Notes: generated by a model not told the origin, from the letters alone. DNA of 26,800 nt from a virus (IMGVR_UViG_3300017779_000120:1-26800), one strand, 5' to 3'. Counted from the first letter of the stretch, positions 15,361-22,035 are shown. Translations and numbers: made by a program.

Positions 15361-15862
15361 TCTGGAACTCCTCTAAAAAGTCTGACAGCGATGTTAGTTT
15401 GTCTTGCGTCAAAGCGTGGAGCTTACCCCAACCCAAATCTGTTATTGTATCTTCGCTCAGCAAGTCTTCACGTTTTGCGAAACCCTTTATATCATAAGTA
15501 GGACACTCACCCACGAGTAACATGTAGTAATCACAGGCTTTGTTTTTCTTTTGGCGACCAGCTATTAGTCTGCCTGTCTGGTACTTGGTAGCCTTGACGT
15601 CTATGGTGACTCCGTTGTAAGTGAGGTCATGTACTTGGATCTCTTCAGTTAAGTCGGGCCACACGTTCAGAGCCTTGGCTGCTGCCAGTTCAGAGGCCAT
15701 GCCTTCGAGATCAGTTTCGTAGTCTGACTGTGGCCCCTTTCTGTTGTTGGAGATATTCTTTTCCCTGTTACTGTCAAACCTACGCTGTGCTATGAACTCG
15801 GCTACCTGACGTTCGCTGTTAGTGAGTGTTACTTCAGTGTGTGTCTGCCCATGTGGTTCCAA
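15353..15862 (-). CDS. PD-(D/E)XK-like phage protein, weak start
   Basis: The family-like part begins at TLTNSERQVAEFIAQRR and continues with SDYETDLEGMASELAAAKAL, then YNGVTIDVKATKYQTGRL, GECPTYDIKGFAKREDLL and DLGWGKLHALTQDKL. GMASELA supplies the early Glu and IDVKATK the Asp-x-Lys, so a nuclease fold is likely. Homologous phage proteins I recall begin only a few residues before the TNSERQ-like helix, but no ATG or GTG exists there. The nearest start codon is TTG at 15862, inside the last codons of the DNA polymerase gene, giving 169 residues. The frame stays open further upstream to 15985, but that part is a shadow of the polymerase. Start confidence is low, and gene confidence is good. 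Confidence 0.65.
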   Translation of the reverse strand: MEPHGQTHTEVTLTNSERQVAEFIAQRRFDSNREKNISNNRKGPQSDYETDLEGMASELAAAKALNVWPDLTEEIQVHDLTYNGVTIDVKATKYQTGRLIAGRQKKNKACDYYMLLVGECPTYDIKGFAKREDLLSEDTITDLGWGKLHALTQDKLTSLSDFLEEFQNE

Positions 15863-17480
15863 TTTTGAACTCTCCGTCCAGCGGACATCTGAGGTTAAAC
15901 GATACGCCAGCCTCCTTGAGGCAGCTGACTGCGAGTTGACCGTAAATCTCTGCTTGTTCTGTAACCACCTCCGATTGAATCTCATCGTGTATGTTCCCTA
16001 TGAAGCGATAGTTCAGGTTCTGTTCAGAAGCTGCGTCGTCCAAGAGGAGCAACGCTCGTTTCATTACGATAGCACCTGCGGCCTGCAGTAAAGTGTTTAA
16101 TGCACTATGCTCGGATCGAACCCAGAGTCGTCGTCCGTCGAGTCCTCGTAGGTAGCCTCGCCTAGACGCTTGCCCAACTCTGTCTCGTAGAGCTTCAAGA
16201 GCAGGTGTATTTCGAAGAAAGCGGTTCCGAAGAACTCGACCATCTGCTGCAGTTCCTCCGACGATGGTTCCGATTTTAGCGTCTCCGGCTCCGTACAGGA
16301 AAGCATATATGAAAGTCTTTGCCTGAGGTCTTGTCTGAAGACCCGCAGCAAGTTGATTTCTGGTGTGAATGTCTCCGTCAAGCAGAGCATCTGTAAACTC
16401 CTCGTCGCCCATGTAGTGAGCGAGCATCCGTAGTTCTAGTCCACTAGCATCAAAGCCTACTAGCTTGTAACCCTCTGGTACAATCCAACACTTACGGCAC
16501 TCTTCCCCGTACTCTGAACTAGCAGAAGGAACTTGTGCCATGTTGGGCCGTTGGTGTGTCATACGTCCAGTGACAGCACCGTTACTTATCACCCGCCCGT
16601 GTACCCTACCGTCGTCCTTGACGTGTTCCAGCCACGAGTTTACTTGTGCGTAACGCTTTTGCAGTAAGAGGTACTCCAAGACTTGTTGCGCTTCGGGGAC
16701 ATGATGATTCTCTTTAAGCGATTTCTCATCAACAACAGGCTTGCCTGTCGGAGTGAGGCTCGTCCAAACTGCACCCTTAGGTGTAAGCCTGTCGGCCACT
16801 TGTTGCCGCGACCCAACGTTGAATACAGTGACTTTATCCTTGAGTCTCTTACCAGTTTTCTCTGAGTATCTCTCTTCAACAATCGGCGGGAAAATCTCTT
16901 GTAGACTATGTTCAATTTCATTCATACGCTCCTTGAACTTAGCGCAGAGCATGTGACACAGGCGTTCGTCGAGCAACCAGCCGTTCCGTTCTTGTTGGTG
17001 CATGAGGTACTGAACGTGATGTTCTAGTTCGATACTCTCTTCTGAGAACCCGTCGAGTTCCTGTTGAAGCCTGTTGTACACAGCCTCTGTTAGCTCTACG
17101 TCACGTAAGCAGTAGTCGATCATCTCTGGTGTGAGCTGTGACCAGTCCTCGTGGTCGCCCTTGGGGAAGCCAAGGATGTTACCCCAGTTCCGCAGGGAGT
17201 GTCCACCAGACCGGCTGGGGTTAGCCAAGCGTGACAGTATCAGGGTATCAGTGACCATAGTCCTGTCAAAAGTAAAGTCCCAAAGATGCTCAACCACAGG
17301 AACATCAAAGCCAATTCCGTTGTGCAAAACGAACATGGCCGGGGCTTTACGCGATACATACGCTTTGAAGTCTTCTTCATTACAGATTACCTCGCTCTCT
17401 CCGTTGTGACGGCAGACTGCACACCAGATAGTTGTGGCGTCTAGACCGTCAGTCTCTATGTCACAGAAGACTAGGTTCAA
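15834..17480 (-). CDS. Family A DNA polymerase (T7 gp5-like) with 3'-5' exonuclease
   Basis: This is a 548-residue replicative polymerase. Exonuclease motifs: FCDIETDGL (Asp7, Glu9), HNGIGFDVPV (Asp59), YCLRDVELT (Tyr123, Asp127). Polymerase motif A is GFDASGLELR (Asp344). Motif B is RPQAKTFIYAFLYGAG, with Arg384, Lys388 and Tyr392, the position called 762 in E. coli Pol I. Motif C is IHDEI (His498, Asp499, Glu500). The palm and fingers follow T7 gp5 closely. At 548 residues against 704 in T7, the part between exonuclease and fingers is much shorter, and the thioredoxin-binding insert appears absent. The gene overlaps the primase-helicase by 4 bp (ATGA), as expected for partners of one replisome. 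Confidence 0.95.
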   Translation of the reverse strand: MNLVFCDIETDGLDATTIWCAVCRHNGESEVICNEEDFKAYVSRKAPAMFVLHNGIGFDVPVVEHLWDFTFDRTMVTDTLILSRLANPSRSGGHSLRNWGNILGFPKGDHEDWSQLTPEMIDYCLRDVELTEAVYNRLQQELDGFSEESIELEHHVQYLMHQQERNGWLLDERLCHMLCAKFKERMNEIEHSLQEIFPPIVEERYSEKTGKRLKDKVTVFNVGSRQQVADRLTPKGAVWTSLTPTGKPVVDEKSLKENHHVPEAQQVLEYLLLQKRYAQVNSWLEHVKDDGRVHGRVISNGAVTGRMTHQRPNMAQVPSASSEYGEECRKCWIVPEGYKLVGFDASGLELRMLAHYMGDEEFTDALLDGDIHTRNQLAAGLQTRPQAKTFIYAFLYGAGDAKIGTIVGGTAADGRVLRNRFLRNTPALEALRDRVGQASRRGYLRGLDGRRLWVRSEHSALNTLLQAAGAIVMKRALLLLDDAASEQNLNYRFIGNIHDEIQSEVVTEQAEIYGQLAVSCLKEAGVSFNLRCPLDGEFKIGTTWADTH

Positions 17481-19087
17481 AACTCTGCCTCCCTCGGGTT
17501 AGGGTTACCGCACTCTTGGATACGGCCTGTGAACCTGTCGTACCGTAGCCAACACGCTGGTCCTGTCTCTCCGGCGTACCGATTCTTCAGCACCCTGACA
17601 GCCGTAGTGTTTCGTTCGGCTGGGTCTTCGGCCTGTTGGTTACGTTCCATACCGATCACCATATCAGATAACTGAGCGATAGACTGAGACCCACGTAAGT
17701 CCTGCAGACTGATACGTCCACCGTCCTCGTGGGCTGTCCCTGTGCCGCGCCGTAAGTGGGACACGAGGAACAGGGTGATGCCTGTCTCTGCCACCAGTGT
17801 GCGTAGCTTGGTCATAATCTCATCTATAGCTTTCCGTTCGTCCCCGTTCTCTTGAGAAGAAACCACGATTGACAGGTGGTCGAGTACGATATATCTGCAG
17901 TCGCAGGCCTTTGCCATGTGCCGTACTCTTGAAAGAAGCTCATCGGCTGATGTTGATCCCCAGTGATCGAACAGGTAATAACGTCCAGACCCCATCGTTG
18001 CTTCCCAATGAGGTCTAAGCTCAACAACAGGCGTGTCTTCCTCCAAGTGGAGTCGCCTTGATGCTGCCACCGACATAATTCCCAGAGCTGTAGTCGCGAC
18101 GTCCTCCTCCAGTGCAAGTACACCGATGTTGGCGTCTGTGCGTTGAAGCAGATCGTACTCAAGCTCTCGGATAAACTGGGACTTTCCCATACCACTACCG
18201 CTTGTGATAGTGACAAGTTCGTACGGTCTGTGGCCTCGTGTGACATCGTTCAACCCCTCCCAAGGGTACGGTACACTCTGTATCTGTCGTTTGTTTACGA
18301 GGGCGTCCCACGTATCTGAACCAGCGACGATACCGTCGGGTCTGTAAACCTTCGAGTCCCACCACGCCTGTGTAAACTCCTGCACCCTGTTAGCTATCAG
18401 CATTTCGCTGGCGTCCTTCAGGGGTAGCTTACATATCTTGAGTTTGTTGGGGCTGAACAGGTCTTTGATCTGATCTGTTGCTAACTCTCCTGCCTTGTCT
18501 TGGTCAAAGCAGATGACCACATTCTCGTAGCCTTCGAGCCACTCTAGTTGTGCCTTGATCTCCTTGGCGGCACTAGATGCACCAGCCCGAAGGGACACTA
18601 CGTCCCACTTCTGTCCGAACATCTCGTACACAGACATGGCGTCTACCTCGCCCTCTGTGATGGTGATGTACTTACCTCTACCCCTGCACTGTCGCTGACC
18701 GAACAGCCCTACGTTGGTCATGTTACCTGTACAGAGAAAGTCCTTGGTGTTTACGATGCGACACTTAGTGGCAATTATCTCGCCAGTGTTGACGTCGTGG
18801 TACGGGTAGAAATGTTTGGCAATTTTACCATCCGGCGCGTAGTCCACCGATACTTGGTATTTTTTCACAGTATTTAGTGACAGCTTGCGGTCGTGGATAG
18901 AAGCAACCACACCACCTAGCTGTAAGTTACTGGGTGTAGTCACCTGAAATTCTTCTCCTGTCTCGCCGTTAACGTGGTAGTCACAGCCCGGAGTAAAACA
19001 ATGGCGGCCACCGTTAGAGTAGACCGCCACGTTATCCCTACTACCGCACTTAGGACATGGTTCCTTGTGTTGGTAGCCGCTAGACAC
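17477..19087 (-). CDS. Bifunctional DNA primase-helicase (T7 gp4-like)
   Basis: This is a 536-residue protein with three parts. A zinc-binding domain has Cys11, Cys14, Cys30 and Cys35. A TOPRIM primase domain has ITEGEVDA (Glu145) and ICFDQDKAG (Asp195, Asp197). A RecA-type DnaB-family helicase has the P-loop SGSGMGKS at 296-303, catalytic Glu in LALEED (327-328), Walker B VLDHLS (Asp403), motif H3 LFLVSHLRRG and motif H4 around DLRGSQSIAQLSDM. It would unwind the fork and make primers for the polymerase. It starts 2 bp after the ssDNA-binding protein gene and overlaps the polymerase start by 4 bp. The C-terminal tail is not clearly acidic, unlike that of T7 gp4. Confidence 0.95.
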   Translation of the reverse strand: MSSGYQHKEPCPKCGSRDNVAVYSNGGRHCFTPGCDYHVNGETGEEFQVTTPSNLQLGGVVASIHDRKLSLNTVKKYQVSVDYAPDGKIAKHFYPYHDVNTGEIIATKCRIVNTKDFLCTGNMTNVGLFGQRQCRGRGKYITITEGEVDAMSVYEMFGQKWDVVSLRAGASSAAKEIKAQLEWLEGYENVVICFDQDKAGELATDQIKDLFSPNKLKICKLPLKDASEMLIANRVQEFTQAWWDSKVYRPDGIVAGSDTWDALVNKRQIQSVPYPWEGLNDVTRGHRPYELVTITSGSGMGKSQFIRELEYDLLQRTDANIGVLALEEDVATTALGIMSVAASRRLHLEEDTPVVELRPHWEATMGSGRYYLFDHWGSTSADELLSRVRHMAKACDCRYIVLDHLSIVVSSQENGDERKAIDEIMTKLRTLVAETGITLFLVSHLRRGTGTAHEDGGRISLQDLRGSQSIAQLSDMVIGMERNQQAEDPAERNTTAVRVLKNRYAGETGPACWLRYDRFTGRIQECGNPNPREAEF

Positions 19088-19089
19088 AG

Positions 19090-19473
19090 TTAAAAGTCCA
19101 CACCCTCTGTGACTTCTTGAGGTGCTTCTTCGAGTACACGGATGGCGTTGAGGTACGTCGATGTACCGTGTTCACCTACGGCTGGCCCGAGGTTGTACAG
19201 CAATCGTACACGGGAGTTGCGAGGGATTTCACCAGAGTAGGGGTTGTCATCTGCGTCGATTACACGTAAGTCAAACTTACTGGTGAACTTGCGTTGCTTG
19301 AATACCTTGTCCTCTGGTTGGTACTCTCTGATCTTTACACCGTTAGATGACAGCTCATCAGCTACGTCGTCGTCTAACGTGATAGTCAGAGAATATTTGC
19401 CAGTGCTTTGGTCTTTGTACACTTCGTGTTGGGTTACGTTACTGAATGCAACTAAGCCTTCTATAGTATTCAT
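19090..19473 (-). CDS. Single-stranded-DNA-binding protein (OB-fold type)
   Basis: I chose the ATG at 19473 (127 residues, beginning MNTIEGLVAFSNVTQHEVY) because AAGGA lies 9 nt upstream. A TTG at 19500 would add nine residues but lacks a good ribosome site. The protein is beta-rich with alternating charged and hydrophobic residues (KYSLTITLDDDVADEL, FKQRKFTSKFDLRVID, RNSRVRLLYNLG) and ends EGVDF. A C-terminal Asp-Phe after an acidic stretch is typical of SSB and T7 gp2.5, where it docks other replication proteins. Its place directly before the primase-helicase fits well. There is no single diagnostic motif, so the call is based on pattern and context. Confidence 0.75.
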   Translation of the reverse strand: MNTIEGLVAFSNVTQHEVYKDQSTGKYSLTITLDDDVADELSSNGVKIREYQPEDKVFKQRKFTSKFDLRVIDADDNPYSGEIPRNSRVRLLYNLGPAVGEHGTSTYLNAIRVLEEAPQEVTEGVDF

Positions 19474-19505
19474 AAGTTCTAGTCCTTGGTTGTTTAACAA
19501 AAAGG

Positions 19506-19733
19506 TTAACCATCTTGTTTGCTAACCTTCGTTAATATTGTATCAGCGATTTGCTGGACTTCTTCCAGATTTACACCGTGCTGTGTAATATTACCTGAAT
19601 TATTTTGGTCAGCTTCGATTACCTCGTCGAGTCCCATCTGAGCTGCTATAGCTATGAAGTTACAACCAAAGCAGAGTTGTAGGTTGTTGTCTATTTCTTC
19701 CTCCAGTAAGCAGTCACAGGCTTTACAGTGCAT
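19506..19733 (-). CDS. Small zinc-finger-like protein, function unknown
   Basis: This is a 75-residue protein. Cys3, Cys6 and Cys8 near the N-terminus and Cys21 and Cys24 (LCFGCNF) form a likely C-x2-C...C-x2-C zinc site. A helical C-terminal half follows, with VNLEEVQQIADTILTKVS. It could bind DNA, RNA or a host protein. It overlaps the upstream gene by 11 bp. I do not recognise the family. Confidence 0.55.
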   Translation of the reverse strand: MHCKACDCLLEEEIDNNLQLCFGCNFIAIAAQMGLDEVIEADQNNSGNITQHGVNLEEVQQIADTILTKVSKQDG

Positions 19734-19929
19734 CGCTGTAGTCTCTCCCGAAGAAACCCTCCCACTCGCTCTCTAGCTTACTGTAAGACCACCTGCGGTA
19801 GTAAGCGTAGTGTTCCTCTAGTTTGCTCCCATCGCCCTCGTACACGCTGGCGGACCAGTGGGACCACTCAGCCATATCTGACAGCATTATCTCGTACTGT
19901 GGATCTACCTCACCTCGTTTCGTTGTCAT
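19723..19929 (-). CDS. Small Trp/Tyr/Glu-rich protein, function unknown
   Basis: This is a 68-residue protein rich in aromatic residues (WSHWSASVY, HYAYYRRWSYSKLESEWEGF) and acidic overall. There is no membrane segment and no metal site. The start is an ATG that overlaps the stop of the sigma-region-4-like gene (ATGA), so translation is coupled to it. The two products may act together. I do not recognise it, and function is unknown. Confidence 0.52.
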   Translation of the reverse strand: MTTKRGEVDPQYEIMLSDMAEWSHWSASVYEGDGSKLEEHYAYYRRWSYSKLESEWEGFFGRDYSDAL

Positions 19930-20132
19930 TGGGTATTCCTCCCTATTCCTTTACCTTCGTCTCGCCACGTACCGTCGCACATGTCACGGAACTGGTCGAG
20001 TTTGCCCTGGTTGCGTAACTTCCGCAGTGCCTTGAACTCGATGGCACGGACGGACTCAGGCGATATGCCCAAGACCTCCGAGATCTGTTTGTACGTCATC
20101 GGTTTGCCGTTTCCTTTCTCTGTCTCTTTCAC
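19926..20132 (-). CDS. Minimal sigma-70 region 4-like DNA-binding protein
   Basis: This is a 68-residue protein with a GTG start behind AGGAG at 20143-20147, and no upstream sigma domains. Residues 13-40 are a helix-turn-helix of sigma-70 region 4.2: TYKQISEVLGISPESVR then AIEFKALRKLR. The IE-x-KALRKLR end is almost the same as in E. coli RpoD. Regions 1-3 and the -10-reading part are absent, so it cannot work as a full sigma factor. It may bind -35 elements, or compete with or remodel host sigma on RNA polymerase, to steer the switch from early to late genes. This is attractive because no phage RNA polymerase is visible. That role is inferred, whereas the domain itself is clear. Confidence 0.78.
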   Translation of the reverse strand: MKETEKGNGKPMTYKQISEVLGISPESVRAIEFKALRKLRNQGKLDQFRDMCDGTWRDEGKGIGRNTQ

Positions 20133-20136
20133 AACT

Positions 20137-20328
20137 TTATAACTCCTTCTGTTGCGCGTGTATTTGTTTTAGGCGGTCCAGTATTCTCTGGCAGTCATCT
20201 ACTGCTACCATATCTACTATACCGCGTTCGTCTATTTCGTCTCCGTACTGCGTGTATTTAGCCGCCTCGTTTAGCTCTTGGAATGCTCTGGTCGCCTTTA
20301 CTTTTAACTTTAAAACTTGACTTGTCAC
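20137..20328 (-). CDS. Small helical protein, function unknown
   Basis: I chose GTG at 20328, which gives 63 residues and a 4-bp GTGA overlap with the zinc-ribbon gene upstream. The longer frame to 20382 is only a shadow of that gene. The product is mainly helical: KLKVKATRAFQELNEAA, then a charged loop, then DDCQRILDRLKQIHAQQ. There is no membrane segment and no metal site. It is followed after 4 bp by the sigma-region-4-like gene, whose ribosome site lies at the end of this gene. Function is unknown. Confidence 0.5.
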   Translation of the reverse strand: MTSQVLKLKVKATRAFQELNEAAKYTQYGDEIDERGIVDMVAVDDCQRILDRLKQIHAQQKEL

Positions 20329-20552
20329 AACTCTACTCCTGCGTGTTTGTAGTACTGTTCTTCCTCGTGGTCGTACTGGCACTCCTTACAGTAGCCTGTG
20401 TCCTCGTGTACCCTGTCCACCAGCTGGTAGCACCCTTCGCACATGATGGTGTTCTTCAGGTACGGAAGTTTGGCGTACGGCCCTGTGCGTTCGTACCAGT
20501 GGCTGTAGTCGTTCAAGGGGTCGTCTGTAATACTGCACGGCATGTCGTTCAT
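20325..20552 (-). CDS. Small zinc-ribbon protein, function unknown
   Basis: This is a 75-residue protein with four cysteines in two knuckles, Cys38/Cys41 (MCEGCYQL) and Cys55/Cys58 (YCKECQY), the classic zinc ribbon. The tail is acidic (DHEEEQYY). Zinc ribbons of this size in early phage operons often bind nucleic acid or host transcription or translation factors, but nothing here shows which. Its ATG overlaps the stop of the upstream gene by 4 bp and its TGA overlaps the next GTG, so it sits in a tightly coupled chain. Confidence 0.58.
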   Translation of the reverse strand: MNDMPCSITDDPLNDYSHWYERTGPYAKLPYLKNTIMCEGCYQLVDRVHEDTGYCKECQYDHEEEQYYKHAGVEL

Positions 20553-20752
20553 AATGTTAAGTTCTCCTTTGCGTGTTCAATGTCTACGTTTACGAAACAG
20601 GCGAGGCTACTTGTACCCCAGCTGTCTGCGTTTGTCAACTTGTAAAAGGACCACGAAGGCTCTGTCGGGTGAGACGATACCCATTTCGCACCTTCTGCGA
20701 TTTGGTCGCCTTCGAAGTACTCGCCCGTCAACATGCACGGATAAGATTCCAT
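20549..20752 (-). CDS. Small early protein, function unknown
   Basis: I chose the ATG at 20752 (67 residues, beginning MESYPCMLTGEYFEGDQIAE) because an AGGAGG lies at 20764-20769 upstream. The frame remains open to 20821, but that part is a shadow of the membrane peptide gene. The product is small and soluble with several Trp, Ser and Thr (AKWVSSHPTEPSWSFYKLT). There is no recognised motif. The spacing of 2 bp from the upstream stop and the overlap with the zinc-ribbon gene downstream support it as real. Confidence 0.52.
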   Translation of the reverse strand: MESYPCMLTGEYFEGDQIAEGAKWVSSHPTEPSWSFYKLTNADSWGTSSLACFVNVDIEHAKENLTL

Positions 20753-20754
20753 AA

Positions 20755-20838
20755 CTAAATACCCTCCTCGCTGAATATGAGCCAAGCGACTAATACAAGG
20801 CAACCGAAACTCCAAAGCCAAATAATATCTGATTCCAT
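20755..20838 (-). CDS. 27-residue membrane peptide
   Basis: This is a very short frame with a strong ribosome site (GGAGGG, 7 nt before ATG) that overlaps the end of the upstream gene. The peptide begins MESDIIWLWSFGC, runs on as one hydrophobic segment from residue 5 to about 22 (LVLVAWLIF) and ends SEEGI, so it is a single-span membrane peptide. The downstream gene starts 2 bp after its stop, with its own ribosome site inside this frame. Size, signal and spacing match neighbouring small genes. The function is unknown, and inner-membrane or host-protein modulation is possible. Confidence 0.5.
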   Translation of the reverse strand: MESDIIWLWSFGCLVLVAWLIFSEEGI

Positions 20839-20841
20839 TGT

Positions 20842-21012
20842 TTAACCCTCCGATTCTTTTAAGATTACATCGCCAAATCCTTTGTATCCCATTATAAACC
20901 TACACCAAGCCCAATCTGACCAGAGGTTCGGACAAACTGGTGGCGCTTTGAATACGTACCGGCCTTCCTTGAATCTTTGAAGTAGTTCCTCTTTGGTTCT
21001 CTCTATTGGCAT
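20842..21012 (-). CDS. Small early protein, function unknown
   Basis: This is a 56-residue frame with GGAGGG, 7 nt before the ATG at 21012. It begins MPIERTKEELLQRFKEGRYV and continues with an aromatic, two-cysteine middle (PPVCPNLWSDWAWCRFI) and a short end (GFGDVILKESEG). There is no membrane span. The ribosome site of the next gene is placed over its last codons. Composition and start signal are typical of a real small phage gene. I do not recognise it. Confidence 0.52.
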   Translation of the reverse strand: MPIERTKEELLQRFKEGRYVFKAPPVCPNLWSDWAWCRFIMGYKGFGDVILKESEG

Positions 21013-21015
21013 GGT

Positions 21016-21291
21016 TCAGCCCTCCAAATCTTGGCTGTAAAGTTCAGCTATTTCGTGGAAGTCTACACTTGAGAGCCAGCCGTTAATGATGTCGCTTAGT
21101 AATCCGTCTCCGTACGTGTTTTCTACCTCTACACTCTCCAGAAGCTCATGAACGAAGCTCTCGACGTCCTCGGCGTTGACTTGCTTCCACCTGTCAGATT
21201 GTAATCGTCCCAGTGTGTCAGCCTCTGAGAGCCACAAAGAAGCCTGCCAAGTTTCAAAGTTTCGCCATCCGTTGTATGTATCGTTGCTCAT
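21016..21291 (-). CDS. Conserved small early protein (NGWRNFETW family)
   Basis: This is a 91-residue protein that begins MSNDTYNGWRNFETWQASLW, a start I know from a group of small phage and plasmid proteins (Asn-Gly-Trp-x-Asn-x-Glu-Thr-Trp) with no settled function. The middle contains acidic helices (AEDVESFVHELLESVEVE) and the end has SDIINGWLSSVDFHEIAELY. GAGGG lies 8 nt before the ATG at 21291. It is acidic overall, which would suit binding to a basic host protein. Family recall is moderate, and the function is unknown. Confidence 0.62.
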   Translation of the reverse strand: MSNDTYNGWRNFETWQASLWLSEADTLGRLQSDRWKQVNAEDVESFVHELLESVEVENTYGDGLLSDIINGWLSSVDFHEIAELYSQDLEG

Positions 21292-21315
21292 TTGTTTATC
21301 CCTCGTTTGGTTTGT

Positions 21316-21438
21316 TTACTGGTGAATCAGGACAAGTGCCGTGACGCCTAACATGAGGCAGATTCCGAAGTAAATTAGATACAAAGACAGCTTCTCAATT
21401 GGTGTAAGTAAGTCTTCAAATTTTCCTTTAGTTGACAT
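21316..21438 (-). CDS. 40-residue membrane protein
   Basis: This is a short frame with GAGGG, 8 nt before its ATG. The first half is polar (MSTKGKFEDLLTPIEKLS) and the second half is one hydrophobic segment (about residues 19-38, YLIYFGICLMLGVTALVLI), so it is a C-terminally anchored membrane protein. It lies in the gap between the cysteine-peptidase-like gene and the NGWRNFETW gene, which would otherwise be empty. The ribosome site is the same type as those of its neighbours. Function is unknown. Confidence 0.52.
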   Translation of the reverse strand: MSTKGKFEDLLTPIEKLSLYLIYFGICLMLGVTALVLIHQ

Positions 21439-21449
21439 TGTGTTTGCCC

Positions 21450-21884
21450 TCATTTGATTTGTATAACTGCGCTATCTGCTCTGTAGCCTACCTTGGCTGT
21501 TTTTCGTCTAACGATCTTACCTGTAACCTCGTCGCCAGTCCAGTCCAAAGTTTTACCGTCTCTGAAACCGATTGCGTGGCCTCTGATAAACACTATCCAG
21601 ATTCCGCCCCTGCTCGCGTAATCCTTGTAAAACTGGTTTAGGGTTAACCCTTTGAGATCGTCTCGAACCTTTGCGGTGTGGCCTAGCTTTTCGGCAAATG
21701 CTTTGGTTGCCGCTGTTGCCGCCGCTGAGCTGGGGCCTTTACGGTGTGGCCTTCCGTACTTTGCCAAGTGTCGGTGGGCCTTGCCGTATGACGTATCAAA
21801 AGCACCAGCTAAAGCGCGTACCGTGCAATCATTGTTCTCGCGGTAGCGCTGTGTTTGTTTGAACATCTGTTCTTGTGTTCGCAT
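21450..21884 (-). CDS. Cysteine-peptidase-like early protein
   Basis: This is a 144-residue protein and the first gene of the minus-strand early operon. ENNDCTVRALAGAFDTSYGKAH places Cys20 at the start of a helix, and the later IVFIRGHAIGFRDGKTLDW supplies His103 and Asp114. This Cys...His...Asp arrangement is that of the papain-like/C39-like peptidase fold seen in many small phage proteins with an NDCTVRALA start. It might cleave or modify a host protein early in infection. Activity is not proven, because such folds can also act as transferases or be inactive. AGGGG lies upstream of the ATG. A 15-bp imperfect hairpin stands 24 nt upstream. Confidence 0.6.
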   Translation of the reverse strand: MRTQEQMFKQTQRYRENNDCTVRALAGAFDTSYGKAHRHLAKYGRPHRKGPSSAAATAATKAFAEKLGHTAKVRDDLKGLTLNQFYKDYASRGGIWIVFIRGHAIGFRDGKTLDWTGDEVTGKIVRRKTAKVGYRADSAVIQIK

Positions 21885-21907
21885 TGTGAAACCCCTGTTT
21901 GTTTAGA

Positions 21908-21947
21908 GTATCGCCAAAAGCCACAGCGTTGTAGCCTTTGGTGATAC
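21908..21947. other. Long imperfect hairpin before the early operon
   Basis: On the minus strand GTATCACCAAAGGC pairs with GCTTTTGGCGATAC across a 12-nt loop. Most positions are Watson-Crick, with one A-C mismatch and one or two G-U pairs. It sits in the presumed 5' leader of the first early gene. It lacks a T run on either strand, so it is not a typical terminator. An RNA processing site, a stabilising stem or a protein-binding operator are all possible. Confidence 0.6.
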
Positions 21948-21978
21948 CCCGTTGCGTAACCATCTTCCCTAGTCGCTC

Positions 21979-22035
21979 GGATTGTCTGCCCTTGCTGGCG
22001 GGTTGCAGTGTTTCGCGTCAGGATTGTCTGCCCTT
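21979..22035. repeat. Two 15-bp direct repeats
   Basis: GGATTGTCTGCCCTT occurs at 21979-21993 and again at 22021-22035, a 42-bp offset (four helical turns). Copies on the same face of the helix suit a protein-binding pair. Confidence 0.75.

Noticed and set aside
15863-15985. N-terminal extension of the PD-(D/E)XK-like gene to an ATG at 15985
   Set aside because: This part is a shadow of the polymerase C-terminus. The family-like sequence starts only near 15830.
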